64,000 nt of DNA from Kwoniella bestiolae CBS 10118 (taxonomy: Eukaryota > Basidiomycota > Tremellomycetes > Tremellales > Cryptococcaceae), in the NCBI RefSeq assembly GCF_000512585.2, contig NC_089247.1:434001-498000 (forward strand), read 5' to 3'. The notes beneath the pieces are model-generated. The model saw nothing but the letters and a program-made list of their open reading frames with translations, had not been told where the DNA came from and did not search any database. Below, piece by piece: positions 33,734 to 45,714 of the stretch (positions are counted from its first letter, which is position 1; every line of letters begins with the position of its first letter). The position numbers and the translations under genes are program-made.

Positions 33734-34595
33734 GATTGAAAAGAGGACAATGTTTATGTGTGCTTCTCATGTTGAGTTCTAGTGTACTTCCTCCACTTTT
33801 CATACTAATCATCTTTTGGTCGCATGGTGACAAACTTAAAGTTACGTACTACTGCACCCATAAAGTGGCAGCAAACAGTGGTGGCATGAAACCTGCAATG
33901 GTTGGAGTGAGTGAGTTCAGTGAAGCCGTCTTGCATGACAAGCAGTGGTTGATGGGCGGAAGCTACAATCAAGGGCAAGCGGGTAGATACAGATGCAGCT
34001 GGATACTTTATCTTTCAATTCCAATTCAAGCTTGGTGAGAAGGACCTGCCTCGCATTTTGCTTGTGTCATTTCGCCTTCCGTATCCGACGAAGGCTTTGT
34101 TTGTGCTGAAGTCTTGTTGTGTAGTCCAGCATGGAGGAACGACTCGACAGCAGAGCCTCAATGGGTCGGAGACAGAACGAAAGGGGAAGACGAACTGCTT
34201 TCTGGTGATGATAACGGACACAGACCGGACCATTACCAGCATACAGGCTCGGCCGTCATGGCACAAGATTTTCAGAAGACCATCTTAGCAAATGGTGATC
34301 GAGTCGCGCATACCTCAGCGATCCGAATATCTTCATTCGAGTAGGTAGTCTTTCCATCAGTATCTTCTCATTAATGTAATGGCAGTGAGACAACTCGATT
34401 CACTACAGACGTTCATCGCAGGGTCCTGAGCATCTCATGGACAAAAACTCCTTATGACCTGTGGTGAGTAAATTCATAACACCTCTTCTGCATGCATAGC
34501 AAATCCTGCAACATTACCTCACCACAAAGAAGATCTTGAAAAGGACAGCAGCCCCACGGAAATCGTCGGAGCATGGCAAGGTGCCTCTCTTCCAT
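33262..34595. other. Upstream region of the Zn2Cys6 gene
   Basis: 1.3 kb, presumably leader and promoter of the transcription factor and 3' end of the MFS gene beyond. It contains the (GA)n run (separate entry). Open frames over that run (Ser/Leu repeats) are artefacts. No other gene supported. Confidence 0.45.
33694..33727. repeat. (AG)17 dinucleotide microsatellite
   Basis: An uninterrupted AG/GA run of about 34 bases (CT on the minus strand), some 430 bases upstream of the Zn2Cys6 start codon, probably in its leader or promoter. Length likely varies among strains. Confidence 0.9.
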
Positions 34596-36720
34596 CTAAT
34601 GTACAGTTCCGACTACGTTGGGGCTGTGTGGCACCCTCTCATACCCATCTCTATTCACCTGATCACGACATTCGCGAAGGAGATTATCGGGTATCCGTCC
34701 TGCCAAAATCACCGGCGGAAGCACAAGCACAAAGAGCGAGAGCCAGGAGATTTGTCGACCTAGCGAGCGGGTATCGAACTCTGTAGCGATTGAGAACAGC
34801 CAGCTGTGGCACCTCACTTGGTGTTAGCTTTCATTTCCCTCCGGCTAGGTTACTGTACAGTGGCTGTCTGAAACATACCCAGCTATCGAGGGTCCGAAAG
34901 CTCTACCTGAGCACTATGGCAGATCGAATCTCTCGTCAGCATTTCCAACGAAAACGAATTACTACAGGAAGACAAGACGAGCGCTTACAGCCGCAATAAG
35001 CGTTATGGCGCTCCCCGTGGAGAGCAGCTCAGGGTACCTATCAAAACAAGAAACATTCAAATGATCGTTCATCCTATGTATATCGCACATCAGCTCTGTA
35101 GCTTTGATAAATGAAAAAAAAAAAAAAAAAAAAAAAAAAAACAAGACCTACGGCCAGCCCATCTGTTGAAAGCTTTTGAGCGGTAGAATGATAACCAAAA
35201 CCAACCATACCGCCATTCTACCATGTGTCGCGGCAGATTGAGCGATCGGTATCAACAGTGCCAGAAGGGGTAATACACCGACAACCAACATTAACGCTCG
35301 TCTTGTGCCGAGCTGTTTCCTGAGACAGGGAATGAGGAACGGCGAAGCTATCATGTACATCAAAGTAGAGATGGATGTGATGGTTCCTGTTATGTAGACC
35401 TGGTGCATTACAAACGTTAACTTGTACCTCTAAAGGACGGTACAGTGGGGGATGAGACTCACCGGAAATCCTAATCCACCTTGAGAGATCGAGGTGTATA
35501 TGAAGATTGTAAAGAAATTTTCGAAGGCGAATGTGGCTGCGACACGTGTGATAAGAGGTCAACGCACGTGAGTCTTGCTGTGCGTACAGATACGAACTAT
35601 TGAGGAGCTCACCAAATTGGAAGGCTACAGATATCGTTATCACAACATTTATAACTCATGAGTGAGATTCCCTTAAGTCAATGCAGCGAAAAAACCCTAC
35701 CACAGAATCCCGATAAAATCGATACGAAATGAGGGATCCTCAATGTATCTCTCCACAAATTCCTGCGAGGTCTCGAGCACATCTCCCTCTTTTTGTCTTT
35801 CTCAGTAAAAATGTCCGGCAGAGGTGTTCTGGTCTGTTCCAAAACATTCATCAGCGTTGATTTTCTTTGTGATTCTGACTAAATAACCTCTTTCAATGTC
35901 CTCTGCCCAACGATCATGCCCACCAAGCCCCTACACCGTATCTCATTAGCTCTTGCTCCCCTAGCTGTGAATACAGTATGTATATGACTCACAACCCCGC
36001 ATTAACAAGACAAGGCAGCGCGTAAGGCCATCTCTTCAAGAACGTACTCTCCCCTCCCATCCACACAGGCAGCCTACCATAGAGGTTCGATGACCAACTT
36101 CCCAGGAGGAGTCCAAATAAATGACCGAAGTTGAATATGGGTGAATAGATCGAGAAAATATATTCGCGATTGGTCGGATGGGATAGTTCGGTGATGTATA
36201 TTCGGGATAAGACTGGAGTGGGGTTGAGACCGTCTATCGTCCAATCATACATATATACATATCAATTCCGATTGCATCCACTACTGGTCTTTGGGCGGGG
36301 GGACTTACAAACAAACCTCCAAAGTGTAATCCACCAAACCCCCCTCCCAAACCCGATCATACCAACCGCCAAAACTGCCACCCCAAACCCCCAAACGAAG
36401 CTCCGTTTCCTCCCGACCTTATCAGCCAAGATTGACCAGAAGGGCGAACCGATCGCCTCGGCAAACATCATACTTCCCTCTGCAATCCCGGCGTACAGTC
36501 CTATCTTGTCTGAGGGGACGTTGAGGGAAGTGATATATTCGATGATAAATGGGAAGATCAGGGTGAAGGTTATGGCGTCTATGATCCTCAGGAGCAAGAA
36601 TGGGAGGAGGGTGAGCCAATCTATTGGGATGTTCTCTTGGAGACCTTCATCTTCATGAGTTGAAAAGGGCGAACTTGACCTGGGGAAAGGGGTGTGAGGT
36701 TGATTCTCGTTAAATTCCAT
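34596..36720 (-). CDS. MFS transporter, DHA1/ZIFL-like
   Basis: Major facilitator of the drug:H+ antiporter-1 / tetracycline-resistance type. Exons: 36309..36720, 35993..36233, 35888..35930, 35701..35833, 35613..35624 (12 bases), 35463..35536, 35152..35399, 34989..35037, 34854..34882 and 34596..34803; every junction keeps phase, 482 residues. Landmarks: LILFPF-like TM1 (IDAITFTLIFPFIIEYI), the A-motif region ILADKVGRKRSFVWG, RFVYGLNPTPVLSRIYITEL, ENFFTIFIYTSISQGGLGFP, and a final helix ISWLSLFVLVLPPVILAG. The last three exons are short and their junctions rest on phase and splice signals only. The frame stays open upstream of the chosen ATG (36720) to about 36918, so a longer N-terminus is possible. 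Intron 35038..35151 contains a 28-base poly-T on the coding strand. Substrate unknown. Confidence 0.78.
35114..35141. repeat. A28 homopolymer inside an MFS intron
   Basis: Twenty-eight consecutive A on the plus strand (poly-T in the transcript), within intron 35038..35151 of the DHA1-like transporter, immediately downstream of the donor site. Prone to length error or polymorphism. Confidence 0.95.
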
Positions 36721-37843
36721 CTTCCGGTTGCTTTCGATATCGACGGGATACCTGGTGGCGAGGGGTTTTAATGGTATAGAGGACGAGGAAGAGCGCGAGT
36801 TACCACTCTCATCGTCCGTATATTCCCAGTCAAGGTTCCTCGACAATCCAGATTCATCAGAAATGCTAGACCTCACATTGTGTCTCGCGTATGAGTGATG
36901 GAGACTACGGTATCGCAAGTGGAAGACAGCAAATGCACTCTGTTGCGACCGTACTACTCATATAGTATACAGCTCCGCACATATTCTCGTATCGCATGAT
37001 ACCGAGCACTCCCCCACTCAAGTCACTTGGGATCAACATTCACAAAAGACAAAGGATAAGCTACTAGCAGTGACGATCCAACATAATGACCGGTTGGTTC
37101 CATCGATTAACAAAAGACGAATACGCCCCAATGCCCTCTCCCTTGCCACCGATGCTAGTTCACTGTATCCACGACCTAAGTTGAGGCTAGGTCACACGAT
37201 CACTTCTCCCCACTTTGCTGCCGACCAACGATCCTGCGCTCGCAACGAAATGGACTGAACGATGCTCCTTCTGATTGAGTTCCCCCACTTCACATCTCAA
37301 CGTTGACACTGTTTGCGATGCTTCTTTCCTCGTCGTACGTTTCATCAGACCACAGACATACCATGACCATGACCCAAACTTTGTGACTTAAAGAAATTTA
37401 CTGATCCGATCGCCCGGATCAACGCAACATGTTTTCCCCACTTGATGCCAAGCTTTCTCTTTTAGTAGTATCACTCATACAATAATCCCTTCCACAACCC
37501 CAAAATACCCTTCAAGCAAAGTGAGTTGGACCGATCGTACCTTAACACAATACCACTGACACGTCCTTTGCAACACCTGTAACGCCCTGAAGTGAGTATG
37601 CAATCAAGCCCACTTTGACGTTTTCGACGTTTGGCCAGTAAGCTAACACGGCCACGAGATCAGTACGATCAAATGAGATTGAAAATGCATGAAATCACAT
37701 CGCACCACATCAAACATCTGTACACATCATTTTTCGTACTCTGCGACGAAGCGAAGCGAAGAATCGATACAATATATGTCTTGTATATTTACCCAAAAAT
37801 GAAGTTGAACCCTATACACATGACCACCAATCTCCAATGGAAC
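36721..37843. other. Intergenic between MFS transporter and SDH1 3' end
   Basis: 1.1 kb. The first 200 bases may still be coding for a longer MFS N-terminus (open frame, Ser/Arg-rich). Beyond that I see only promoter-like and 3'-UTR sequence; no further gene. Confidence 0.45.
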
Positions 37844-40800
37844 TTAGTAAGTTCGCTTGAATGGTGGTACGGGCTTACACTCGGCCTCGTCCAGTGTAGT
37901 GGCAATGACGGATCGGTATTGGAGGTCGACCTTGGGTGATTCAGGGTCGTGTTGGAATGATAGAGTGTGTTTCATCCATTCGTTGCTTTATCATCCACGA
38001 GATGTCAGTCACACTCTACTCGTCGGGAAAATCGATCATAAACAAGAGAAGATCACGCCACTCACTCATCTCGTTCAGGGAAATCTTCTCGGGCATGAGC
38101 ACCTCGAGATTCCTTCCTAGCAGCGGCAGAGACGACAGTCTGGATGGCGTTCTGTTGGATGTTTCGCAGTTCGAGGGTCTCAATAAGATCGCTGCGAGCA
38201 GTATCAAGCATAAGCACGTCATCGTTGAGCAGACGGATCGACCATAAGACCAAAACAAAACCTACGAGTTCCAGATCATACTTCGGTCCTTGATACCAAC
38301 TTGGTCGTATTGCTTGTACACTTCAGTCATCTTCTTGACACCTTCATCGAGAGATTCTTGGGTTCTGCGAAATCGCATCATAATCAGCCATCTATCCTCT
38401 GTCTTTAAGCTGCCATCTCAACTTAGGATATAAGATGTGAAGACAGGTGGAGAAACGATCACCCACCTGAACACAGCAGCATCAGTCTGCATAGTCTTCT
38501 GCATGTTCAACCTAATCTGAGAAGTGTGTAAAGGACCAGATGAGTTCCTGATTTTGTCCAATTCGGCAATCGATTCTTTACCCAAATCATCCTTGAATGG
38601 CTTGTGGGGTGTACCGGGTTTCAAGGTCTCCTTGATGTGGTTGGCACATGCTCGACCGAATACGACGATATCCAATAACGAGTTGGCACCCAATCGGTTG
38701 GCACCGTGGACTGATACACAGGCTGCTTCTCCTGCGGCGTACAATCCGGGTACGACTTGGTCTTTACCATCCTTGTCAACTGTGATGACCTCTCCGGTGT
38801 ACTTGGTTGGGATACCACCCATGCTAAGGGGGAGATGGGATGTCAGCGATGTTCTCGATAGGTGGGAATACAAATAGAAGTGGACGACATAGGCAGATCG
38901 TGACAAGAGGGACAGGGAAGACGGCAAGGGAGAGAAAGGGATCACTCACTTGTAGTGCACAGTAGGCAACACAGGGATAGGTTCCTTGGTAACATCAACA
39001 CCAGCGAAGATAGCAGCAGTCTCCGAGATACCAGGTAATCGTTCATGTAAGATCTCAGCTGGTAAATGAGAGAGTTGCAAGAAGATGTGATCCTTCTCTG
39101 GACCGACACCTCTTCCCTCTCTGATTTCCAAGGTCATAGATCTAGAGACGACATCTCGGGAAGCCAAGTCCTTGGCGGTGGGGGCATATCGTTCCATGAA
39201 TCTTTCACCTTCGGAGTTGAGAAGGTAACCACCTTCACCTCGGGAACCTGTGAAGTCATCAAGTAGGTAATTAGTAAAGAAGATTGATAATATGGGTTAT
39301 ACCAATACCGCACCAGATGACGGAGATGAAATTTTGGGGTATAGAAGAACCATCCAACTCACCCTCAGTGATCAAACATCCCGCACCGTAAATACCAGTA
39401 GGGTGGAACTGAACAAATTCCAAATCTTGTAATGGTAATCCAGCTCGGACAACCATGGCATTACCATCTCCCGAACAGGTGTGCGCGGAGGTACACGAGA
39501 AGTAAGCCCGACCGTATCCACCAGTAGCCAAGACGGTCTTGTGCGATCTGAATCGGTGCAAAGTACCATCCTCCATGTTCAAGGCGATTACTCCCACACA
39601 TTCACCATCTTGCATCAACAGGTCGAGGGCGAAGTATTCGATGAAGAAGTTGGTGTTGTGTCGGAGGGATTGACCGTAGAGTGTGTGGAGGATGGCGTGT
39701 CCCGTTCGATCGGCAGCGGCGGCACATCGGTAGGCTTGTCCACCTTTACCGTATTTGAGGGATTGACCACCGAAGGCTCGTTGGTAGATCTTGCCTTCTT
39801 TGGTACGAGAGAAGGGGACACCGTAGTGTTCGAGCTGTGGCGGAGGGAGAATGGATCAGCTACCGATCCCACGCAACTCATCTACAGCCCCGGCAATTGA
39901 GCAAGAGTAGAAGATGCAACTCACCTCAATAACGGTGTTAGGGGCTTCTCGAGTCATGTAGTGGATAGCATCTTGATCACCCAACCAATCAGAACCTTTC
40001 ACGGTGTCATACCTGCACAAGTATATGTGTCAGCATGAGGACTCCGTATGATCGTTCATATCTATTTGCCCCTTTCGGTTTCCCATCCCATCGGCACAAT
40101 CCCAAGGCCCATCCAAACAGAAGTGATAGTGGGAAGATCTCCCATTAGAACCCAAGTCCCATGGTCCCTTCGCCACTGCCAATGTCCTTTCATCGCGCAT
40201 AATACACAAGCCAAACTCACATGTGCCACCTCCAATCATCCTCCGTCATATTACCCAACGCAGCATTCACACCACCCTGAGCAGCAACGGTGTGCGATCG
40301 GGTAGGGAAGAGTTTGGTTATACATGCTGTCTTGAGACCTCCTTCGGCTGTTGAGTATCATCACGAAGCATCAACATATGTCAAATCCGAGAGATCATAC
40401 GACCAAAGAAGCGTAGAGATCGAGGTAAATAGTCAGGAGACTCACCTAATCCAAAAGCGGCTCTTAGACCTGCACCTCCCGCACCGCTATTCACCACGAC
40501 CAATAATCCATCAGCTCCACTTCATTCTCTTCCTCCTACTTGCGAGATGACAAGATGGGACGAGAAGGGGGATATGTCAACTCACACAACAACAGCATCG
40601 AACTCATGGTCGATAACAGGGTATCCCTTGTGTTGACCAAAGTTCTGTATATCAATCGATCGATCAGCGCTTCATCCCCAGATATCGGATATACACCCTG
40701 TTCCTTCTCTTCCTCTGGACTGATACTCGATAGTAACGAAGGAGACACTCACAGGAGCCTCACTCGCTCGCTGAGTCTGAGAAGCAACCACATAACCCCG

Positions 40801-40857
40801 TTTAGCCAGATTCCTTCCAGCCGATCGCGCGAGGCGTGTTCGTGTGAGAGAGAGCAT
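37844..40857 (-). CDS. SDH1: Succinate dehydrogenase flavoprotein subunit, mitochondrial
   Basis: Catalytic subunit of respiratory complex II and the TCA cycle: succinate to fumarate, on the matrix side of the inner membrane. Eleven exons: 40753..40857, 40586..40644, 40446..40486, 40221..40347, 39925..40012, 39363..39834, 38950..39247, 38467..38823, 38266..38364, 38066..38191 and 37844..37985; in phase, 637 residues, the normal length. A basic N-terminal presequence (MLSLTRTRLARSAGRNLAKR) precedes the FAD-binding GAGGAGLRAA. His87 in RSHTVAAQGG is the covalent FAD attachment site. The catalytic region has QFHPTGIYGAGCLITEG, GERFMERYAPTAKDLASRD and YNMGGIPTKYTGEV, then GANRLGANSLLD. The C-terminus reads WMKHTLSF and ends PPFKRTY, with the usual conserved tail. 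The last intron uses an AAG acceptor. Single copy in the window. Confidence 0.97.
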
Positions 40858-41437
40858 TGTAGAGTGGTGAGTTACTGAGGATAGAAGGGGGAGATGAGGA
40901 TGACAATGAAAATGAGAAGATTTAGAGATAGCTGTCCACTCGATATCACTCTACCTTGAATCAGGTGGCGTATGTATGCTTTGTACGATCTTCAGATGTG
41001 ATCTCCAACTTTACTATAAGTATCAACCATCAAAAACTCGTGTTGCGATAGGTCCATCAATAATCAGATAACTTAACATGACCCCTCACTTTGTGATGAT
41101 ACATTAACTCTCCGATTCCACCCGACCACCTAAACATGCACCGATATACCCCGAAGGACCAATCAGATGGTGAGCATTAGGCTAATAATGACAAGGTACT
41201 AACCGGTCATCATACACACATACATACCTCATGTTACAGTGGAGAGTGTTGTACGTGCAGTGGTCAATGTGGTGACAACATGAAGATGCATCATGAATGA
41301 TATGTCACCTGCTAGAGTTCCTACAGTCCATCTACCTAAGACAACGACAACATGTCACATAATAGTTGATCTATCGCATCTCAATCACCTCAAGACCCTA
41401 GAGTAGCCCAAGTATGAATCTTGGACGTCTCAATCCA
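40858..41437. other. SDH1 promoter and TOP1 3' region
   Basis: 580 bases on the minus strand between the TOP1 stop and the SDH1 start. AT-rich with CCAAT (41158-41162) on the plus strand, a possible HAP-complex site, which would suit a respiratory gene. No other gene. Confidence 0.4.
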
Positions 41438-44400
41438 CTAGAATACCCAACTTTTATCAGCCTCAGCTTCGGCCCAAGGGAACTTCTCTCGTCTAAAATA
41501 TTATAACATCATCAGCACACCAGTCTCCCAACATAGGTGAACTCAACTCACAGTGTCTTGGAGAAAAGCTTCTCCAACGGTACATCGTATTTCTTAGCCC
41601 AAGTTACGGTGATACGGGGGTCCTGTGATAATTGTACATCATCAGAATCAGTATCGTATGAAATATCGATCACTCATAGCCCAACTCACAATATAGTTAA
41701 TCTTGGAAGTACCCAGCGCGACATCCTTCAATTGATCTCTATCCCGCAACTGCACTTTAGCAGTGGCGATCCGTTCATCCATCTTGGATATCTGGTCCAA
41801 TAATTTCTCTTCGGTGACTACAATCAACCCCATCAGATCCAATGGAAGTATTCAGAAGCAAGCCGGCACCTGCACTTACCCGCACGCCTAGGCTCTACTT
41901 TCCTGCTCTTTCGTTCCTTCTTCAATTCCTTAAACTCAGCTTTGATCTCTTTCAATCTCTCATCCAAATCCTTCTTATCCTTCTTCTTTTCACCTTCCTC
42001 TTCCAGCTTGACATTATCTTTCTCAAATTTCTTCTGGGCAGTGTCAAGGGCTTTTTCGAGCAGCTCAGTCTCATGCCTCTCACAGAAATCATCATCCATA
42101 TCTGATTCGTCTTGTGCCAAGTCAGGTCGCTTCTTCTTGATTTTGGGATCGAGGGAGAAGAGCTGTAGTCGGAGTTTCATTCTTTGGTATTTGAGGGCAC
42201 GTATCTGAGTGAATGTCCATGAGTATCAGCATTACTCACCACAAGACTGGTCAATTGCCAAAGCAAAGGCGGGAGAAAAAGGGAAAAAGATAGGGCAGAC
42301 GCCGAATGATGACCATGATTTCGGTTGTTACTCACCTTATCCTCATGTTTCGTCTTCGAACTCTCATAATTCTTACTAACCGACTTTTGATGGTTACACA
42401 GAATAGCCACCTCTCGGTTGGCAGTATTGTACGCAGCAATCTTCTCAGCAACCGTACCATTTTTGGGAGTATGTTTCAGTTGTTTCTGGAATGTCCAAGA
42501 TGCGTTGTATGTACGGAATACCTTGGCTGTCAGACCTGGCATCATGCTGTTTAGATGTTTGTTGAGGAGGGTTGTCTGATACGGTCATAGCAACAGTCAG
42601 CCTGTTGACCTTACGAATCCAACTATCAATCCCACTGAGGCTGCACGACTCATCTGGGAAGGACAATTCTGAAAAGTGAAGTGAAGCGGAAGGAGCTCCT
42701 GGTGGGATGACGGGAGACAACGATGCTACATGAGAATGAACTTCACTCACAGTCAACCTATCAAACAAATCATCTCCCTTCTTCTTAGGTTCCGCCTTAA
42801 ACAACTTAATATTCTTAAACACCTGCGCATCCACCTGAACCTCCTGGAAGAACCTCATCGAGTCTTTACCCAGGAAATCAAATACCACAGTGTTCGGTGG
42901 AGATAGCGTGACATGTTCGTATCGGAGCGAACAACAACCGACCGTATCAGCCTCGTCTTCACCCTTTTCATTCCCTGCTCTCAGAGCTAGTCGATCGATG
43001 AAATATAGGGCCGTGGCTCGTTGTCTGTCGGCCATCACTTTGGATTTCAGGTCGTCGGTATAGTCTTTTCGGATTTTATCGACGTGTTTCTACGAGCACC
43101 GCCATTCATTAACGTTAGTCAGGGCTCCTTCAAATTGGATAATAAATAGATGTAAGGGGGATTCGGGACGACTGACAATCAACTCCCTAGCCTTTTCGAA
43201 CTTGGCTCGATCACTTTGACCCTTCCATGACGATCCAGCAGATAGGAACACATATTTGGCATTTCCATTGACGTTCTCCTTCCAGTGTGCCAACCAGGTA
43301 ACGGTATTATCATGCTGGATACCTTTCCATTTACCAGGTATATTGGGTTGAGGGACGGGAGCATCTTTACCAATGTTGATGATGATATCTTCGGGACGTA
43401 ATCGGTGCTAGTCATGGTCACATACATCCAGATCAGCTTGGAATCCTCCGGTAGCAGCAGGAGCAAGAGAGCTCACCTTGAGTGTACCTTTCTTGGGATG
43501 TTCACCTCGACCTCTGAACAATCCAGGAGGTTCCGCTCGGAAGTTTCCTACTTTCTCTTTTCGGCCATCAACCGTACAGAACAAATAGGGAGCTTCCATC
43601 TTATCCTTGGCTTCTTTGATACTACGTCATCAATACAGAAGATTGACATCAACATTGGTCATGGGTACTGTCGAAAACGGAAGAGATCAGATACACTCAC
43701 GCTTTCTTCTCGTCCTTGGTCATAGCCTTCTTTTTCTCCTTTTCCCTCTCAAAATGCTCAAACATAGGTTTGAAATCACATTTGTCCAATGACTTGACCT
43801 TGACATTCTCCTTAGGTGGGTACTTGTCCAACATAGCTTGAAAGTCCTTGAAGAAGTTCTCTCTGAATTTGGCGTCCGCAGCGTGATCAGTTTCAATCAT
43901 CGCTCCAAAGAATCCAGCTACTTCTTCTGACTCGGATGGGAGAGTGAGCGGTACACCTGTGCAATACGCAATATCAGCTTGTGAGGCTCCGATCTATACG
44001 ATAAGCTCGACAGCTGAGGAGTAACCCACCATCGTATTTCATCTTAACGTTTTTAGGCAGAGGCACGTAAGGAGGAGGAAACAGAACAGCATTGTGCTCG
44101 AAAGTGGTCCACTTCACTTCTCCATCACCCAATGCCTCCTGTTCCCACCACTTGTATTTATCTTCTTCATCTTCCTCTCTACACACGTAGTAGCACAAGA
44201 TCAGCAAAACACAACAAAACACTGGGCTGGAGGGAGAGACGAGCACTCACTCTTTGACTTTCTTCTCCTTTTTGACAACAGGTTTCTTACCCTTCGCAGC
44301 GGGTTTCGCCTGGGCCTTACCCTTGGCCAACGGCACATCGTCATCATCGCTCTCAGGTTCAGCCTTGACCTTCTTCTTGGCGGCAGAGGTGGTCGAGGAG

Positions 44401-45348
44401 GTACTCTGTCGAGGTTTGGCAGGAGCTTTCTTCTTAGCTAGTGGTTTCTCATCTTCGGATGATTCCGATTCTTCTGAGAGAGATTCATCTTCATCGCTTG
44501 AGGGAGCTTTCTTAGCTGCTTTGGCCTTCGGTTTACCGTTACCATTGGTTGAAGCTTTCTTAGCGAGGGGTTTCTCATCTTCTGATAATTCCGAGTCGGA
44601 GGGAGGAAAAGCAGGTTTCTTGGAGGTTGAAGAGCGTGGTTTGGCAGTACCATTAATTTTGGGCTGTGAGAGTATTAGACAGGTTAGTCACAGGGACTTC
44701 TCCTGCTTGAGGTCCTGAGGGTCACGTACAGTAGGCTCAGGTTCCTTCTTCACTGAAGGTCCAGCATCACTCTCATCACTACTCTCTACCACCCTTCTCT
44801 TCTTATTGGCAGCTCCGTTCGATACTCTAGGTTTCTTGCTCTAACAGTACACATCACGTCAGCTATGTTACCCGATATTGGACTTGGTCCGAGTAGTAGG
44901 AGAAGAGTTGACTCACCAGAGGTTTATCATCCTCACTCGAACTGCTACCTCCACCAATCCTCTTCTTAGCGCCTCCATTGACCTGTTGCTTCTTCAAGAG
45001 AGGCTTATCATCCTCACTCATACTCTCGTCCTCTACCTGAGGTGCATGAGCAGCGATAGTAGCGGGTGTAGATTCCAGATTGGGAGCTACGACTGCCATT
45101 TCATCTGCCGCGTGAGTTATCTCGGACATTTTGGTGAGATTGGTACGTGTTGAAAATGTTGAGATTGGGGGTTGGACGCGTGAGGTTTTATGAACAGTAT
45201 GGACGGTTGTGGTGATATTCCTAACAGGATGGACAGTTGACGGATGGTGTACGCGTAGCAGGTGTGAGAGAGTTGTGTATGATTTGGTATTATATGATGG
45301 GGATAGTAATGTTTTGTATAGCTTGAAGAGAGACGAAGTGTATCTCAT
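41438..45348 (-). CDS. TOP1: DNA topoisomerase I (type IB), possible nuclear and mitochondrial forms
   Basis: Relaxes supercoils through a transient 3'-phosphotyrosine. Exons: 44917..45348, 44730..44840, 44251..44663, 44030..44178, 43701..43956, 43477..43621, 43177..43407, 42751..43089, 42336..42575, 41880..42204, 41690..41817, 41552..41622 and 41438..41492; all in phase. Starting at the ATG at 45129 gives 891 residues; the in-frame ATG at 45348 adds 73 (964). The N-terminal region is Lys/Ser/Glu-rich with repeated EDDKPL/EDEKPLAKK blocks. The core has WKGIQHDNTVTWLAHW, YFIDRLALRAGNEK, TVGCCSLRYEHV and MPGLTAKVFRTYNAS; then a coiled-coil linker and the active-site Tyr (849 in the short form) in LGTSKINYIDPRITVTW. 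The 73-residue extension has no Asp or Glu and 10 Arg/Lys, with T at -3 of its ATG; the inner ATG has A at -3. I infer leaky scanning giving mitochondrial and nuclear forms. Confidence 0.95.
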
Positions 45349-45714
45349 CCAACAAATAAAGTTGAATTGTTAAATCAAACAAAGTGGAGATGAAAGATGA
45401 GATGGGGAAAGAGGATGAAAATGGTGAAGTCGAATGGGACTTAGTCGTTTTAAAAAGGTTACACGTCGGAAGAGTGAAGAGTCAAGGCTGGACAATGCAA
45501 GATTAAAACGACTAAGTCCAATTTCCAGGAGAGGCACTTTTGATCCCGTTATATGCCCAAGGGTACCTCCACTCTTACACGAGATCATCACGTGGCGAAT
45601 CAACAAAGCTTGAAAAAAAAGTTGAACCAGAGATTGAAGACGACCGTCATATCCATCATAAGGGTTATATCCTTCATAACATAGCATAGCAACAGACTAC
45701 AACACCTACGCATA
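45349..45714. promoter_or_regulatory. Divergent promoter, TOP1 / acidic nucleolar-type gene
   Basis: 366 bases between the outer TOP1 ATG and the start at 45715 (585 from the inner TOP1 ATG). Contains the inverted repeat 45437-45519. No clear TATA box. Confidence 0.5.
45437..45519. repeat. 17-bp perfect inverted repeat in TOP1/acidic-protein divergent promoter
   Basis: GGACTTAGTCGTTTTAA at 45437-45453 is repeated in reverse complement at 45503-45519, with a 49-base spacer. It lies in the shared promoter (45349-45714) of two divergent genes, so a paired binding site read by both is possible; a small relic element is the alternative. Confidence 0.7.

Noticed and set aside
33411..33833. Minus-strand open frame with a Ser/Leu repeat
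   Set aside because: Produced by the (GA)17 microsatellite in the Zn2Cys6 upstream region; no homology or splice structure.
34596..34817. Separate small membrane protein gene
   Set aside because: Its hydrophobic helix joins in phase to the preceding DHA1-like transporter exons and is better read as that protein's last membrane segment.
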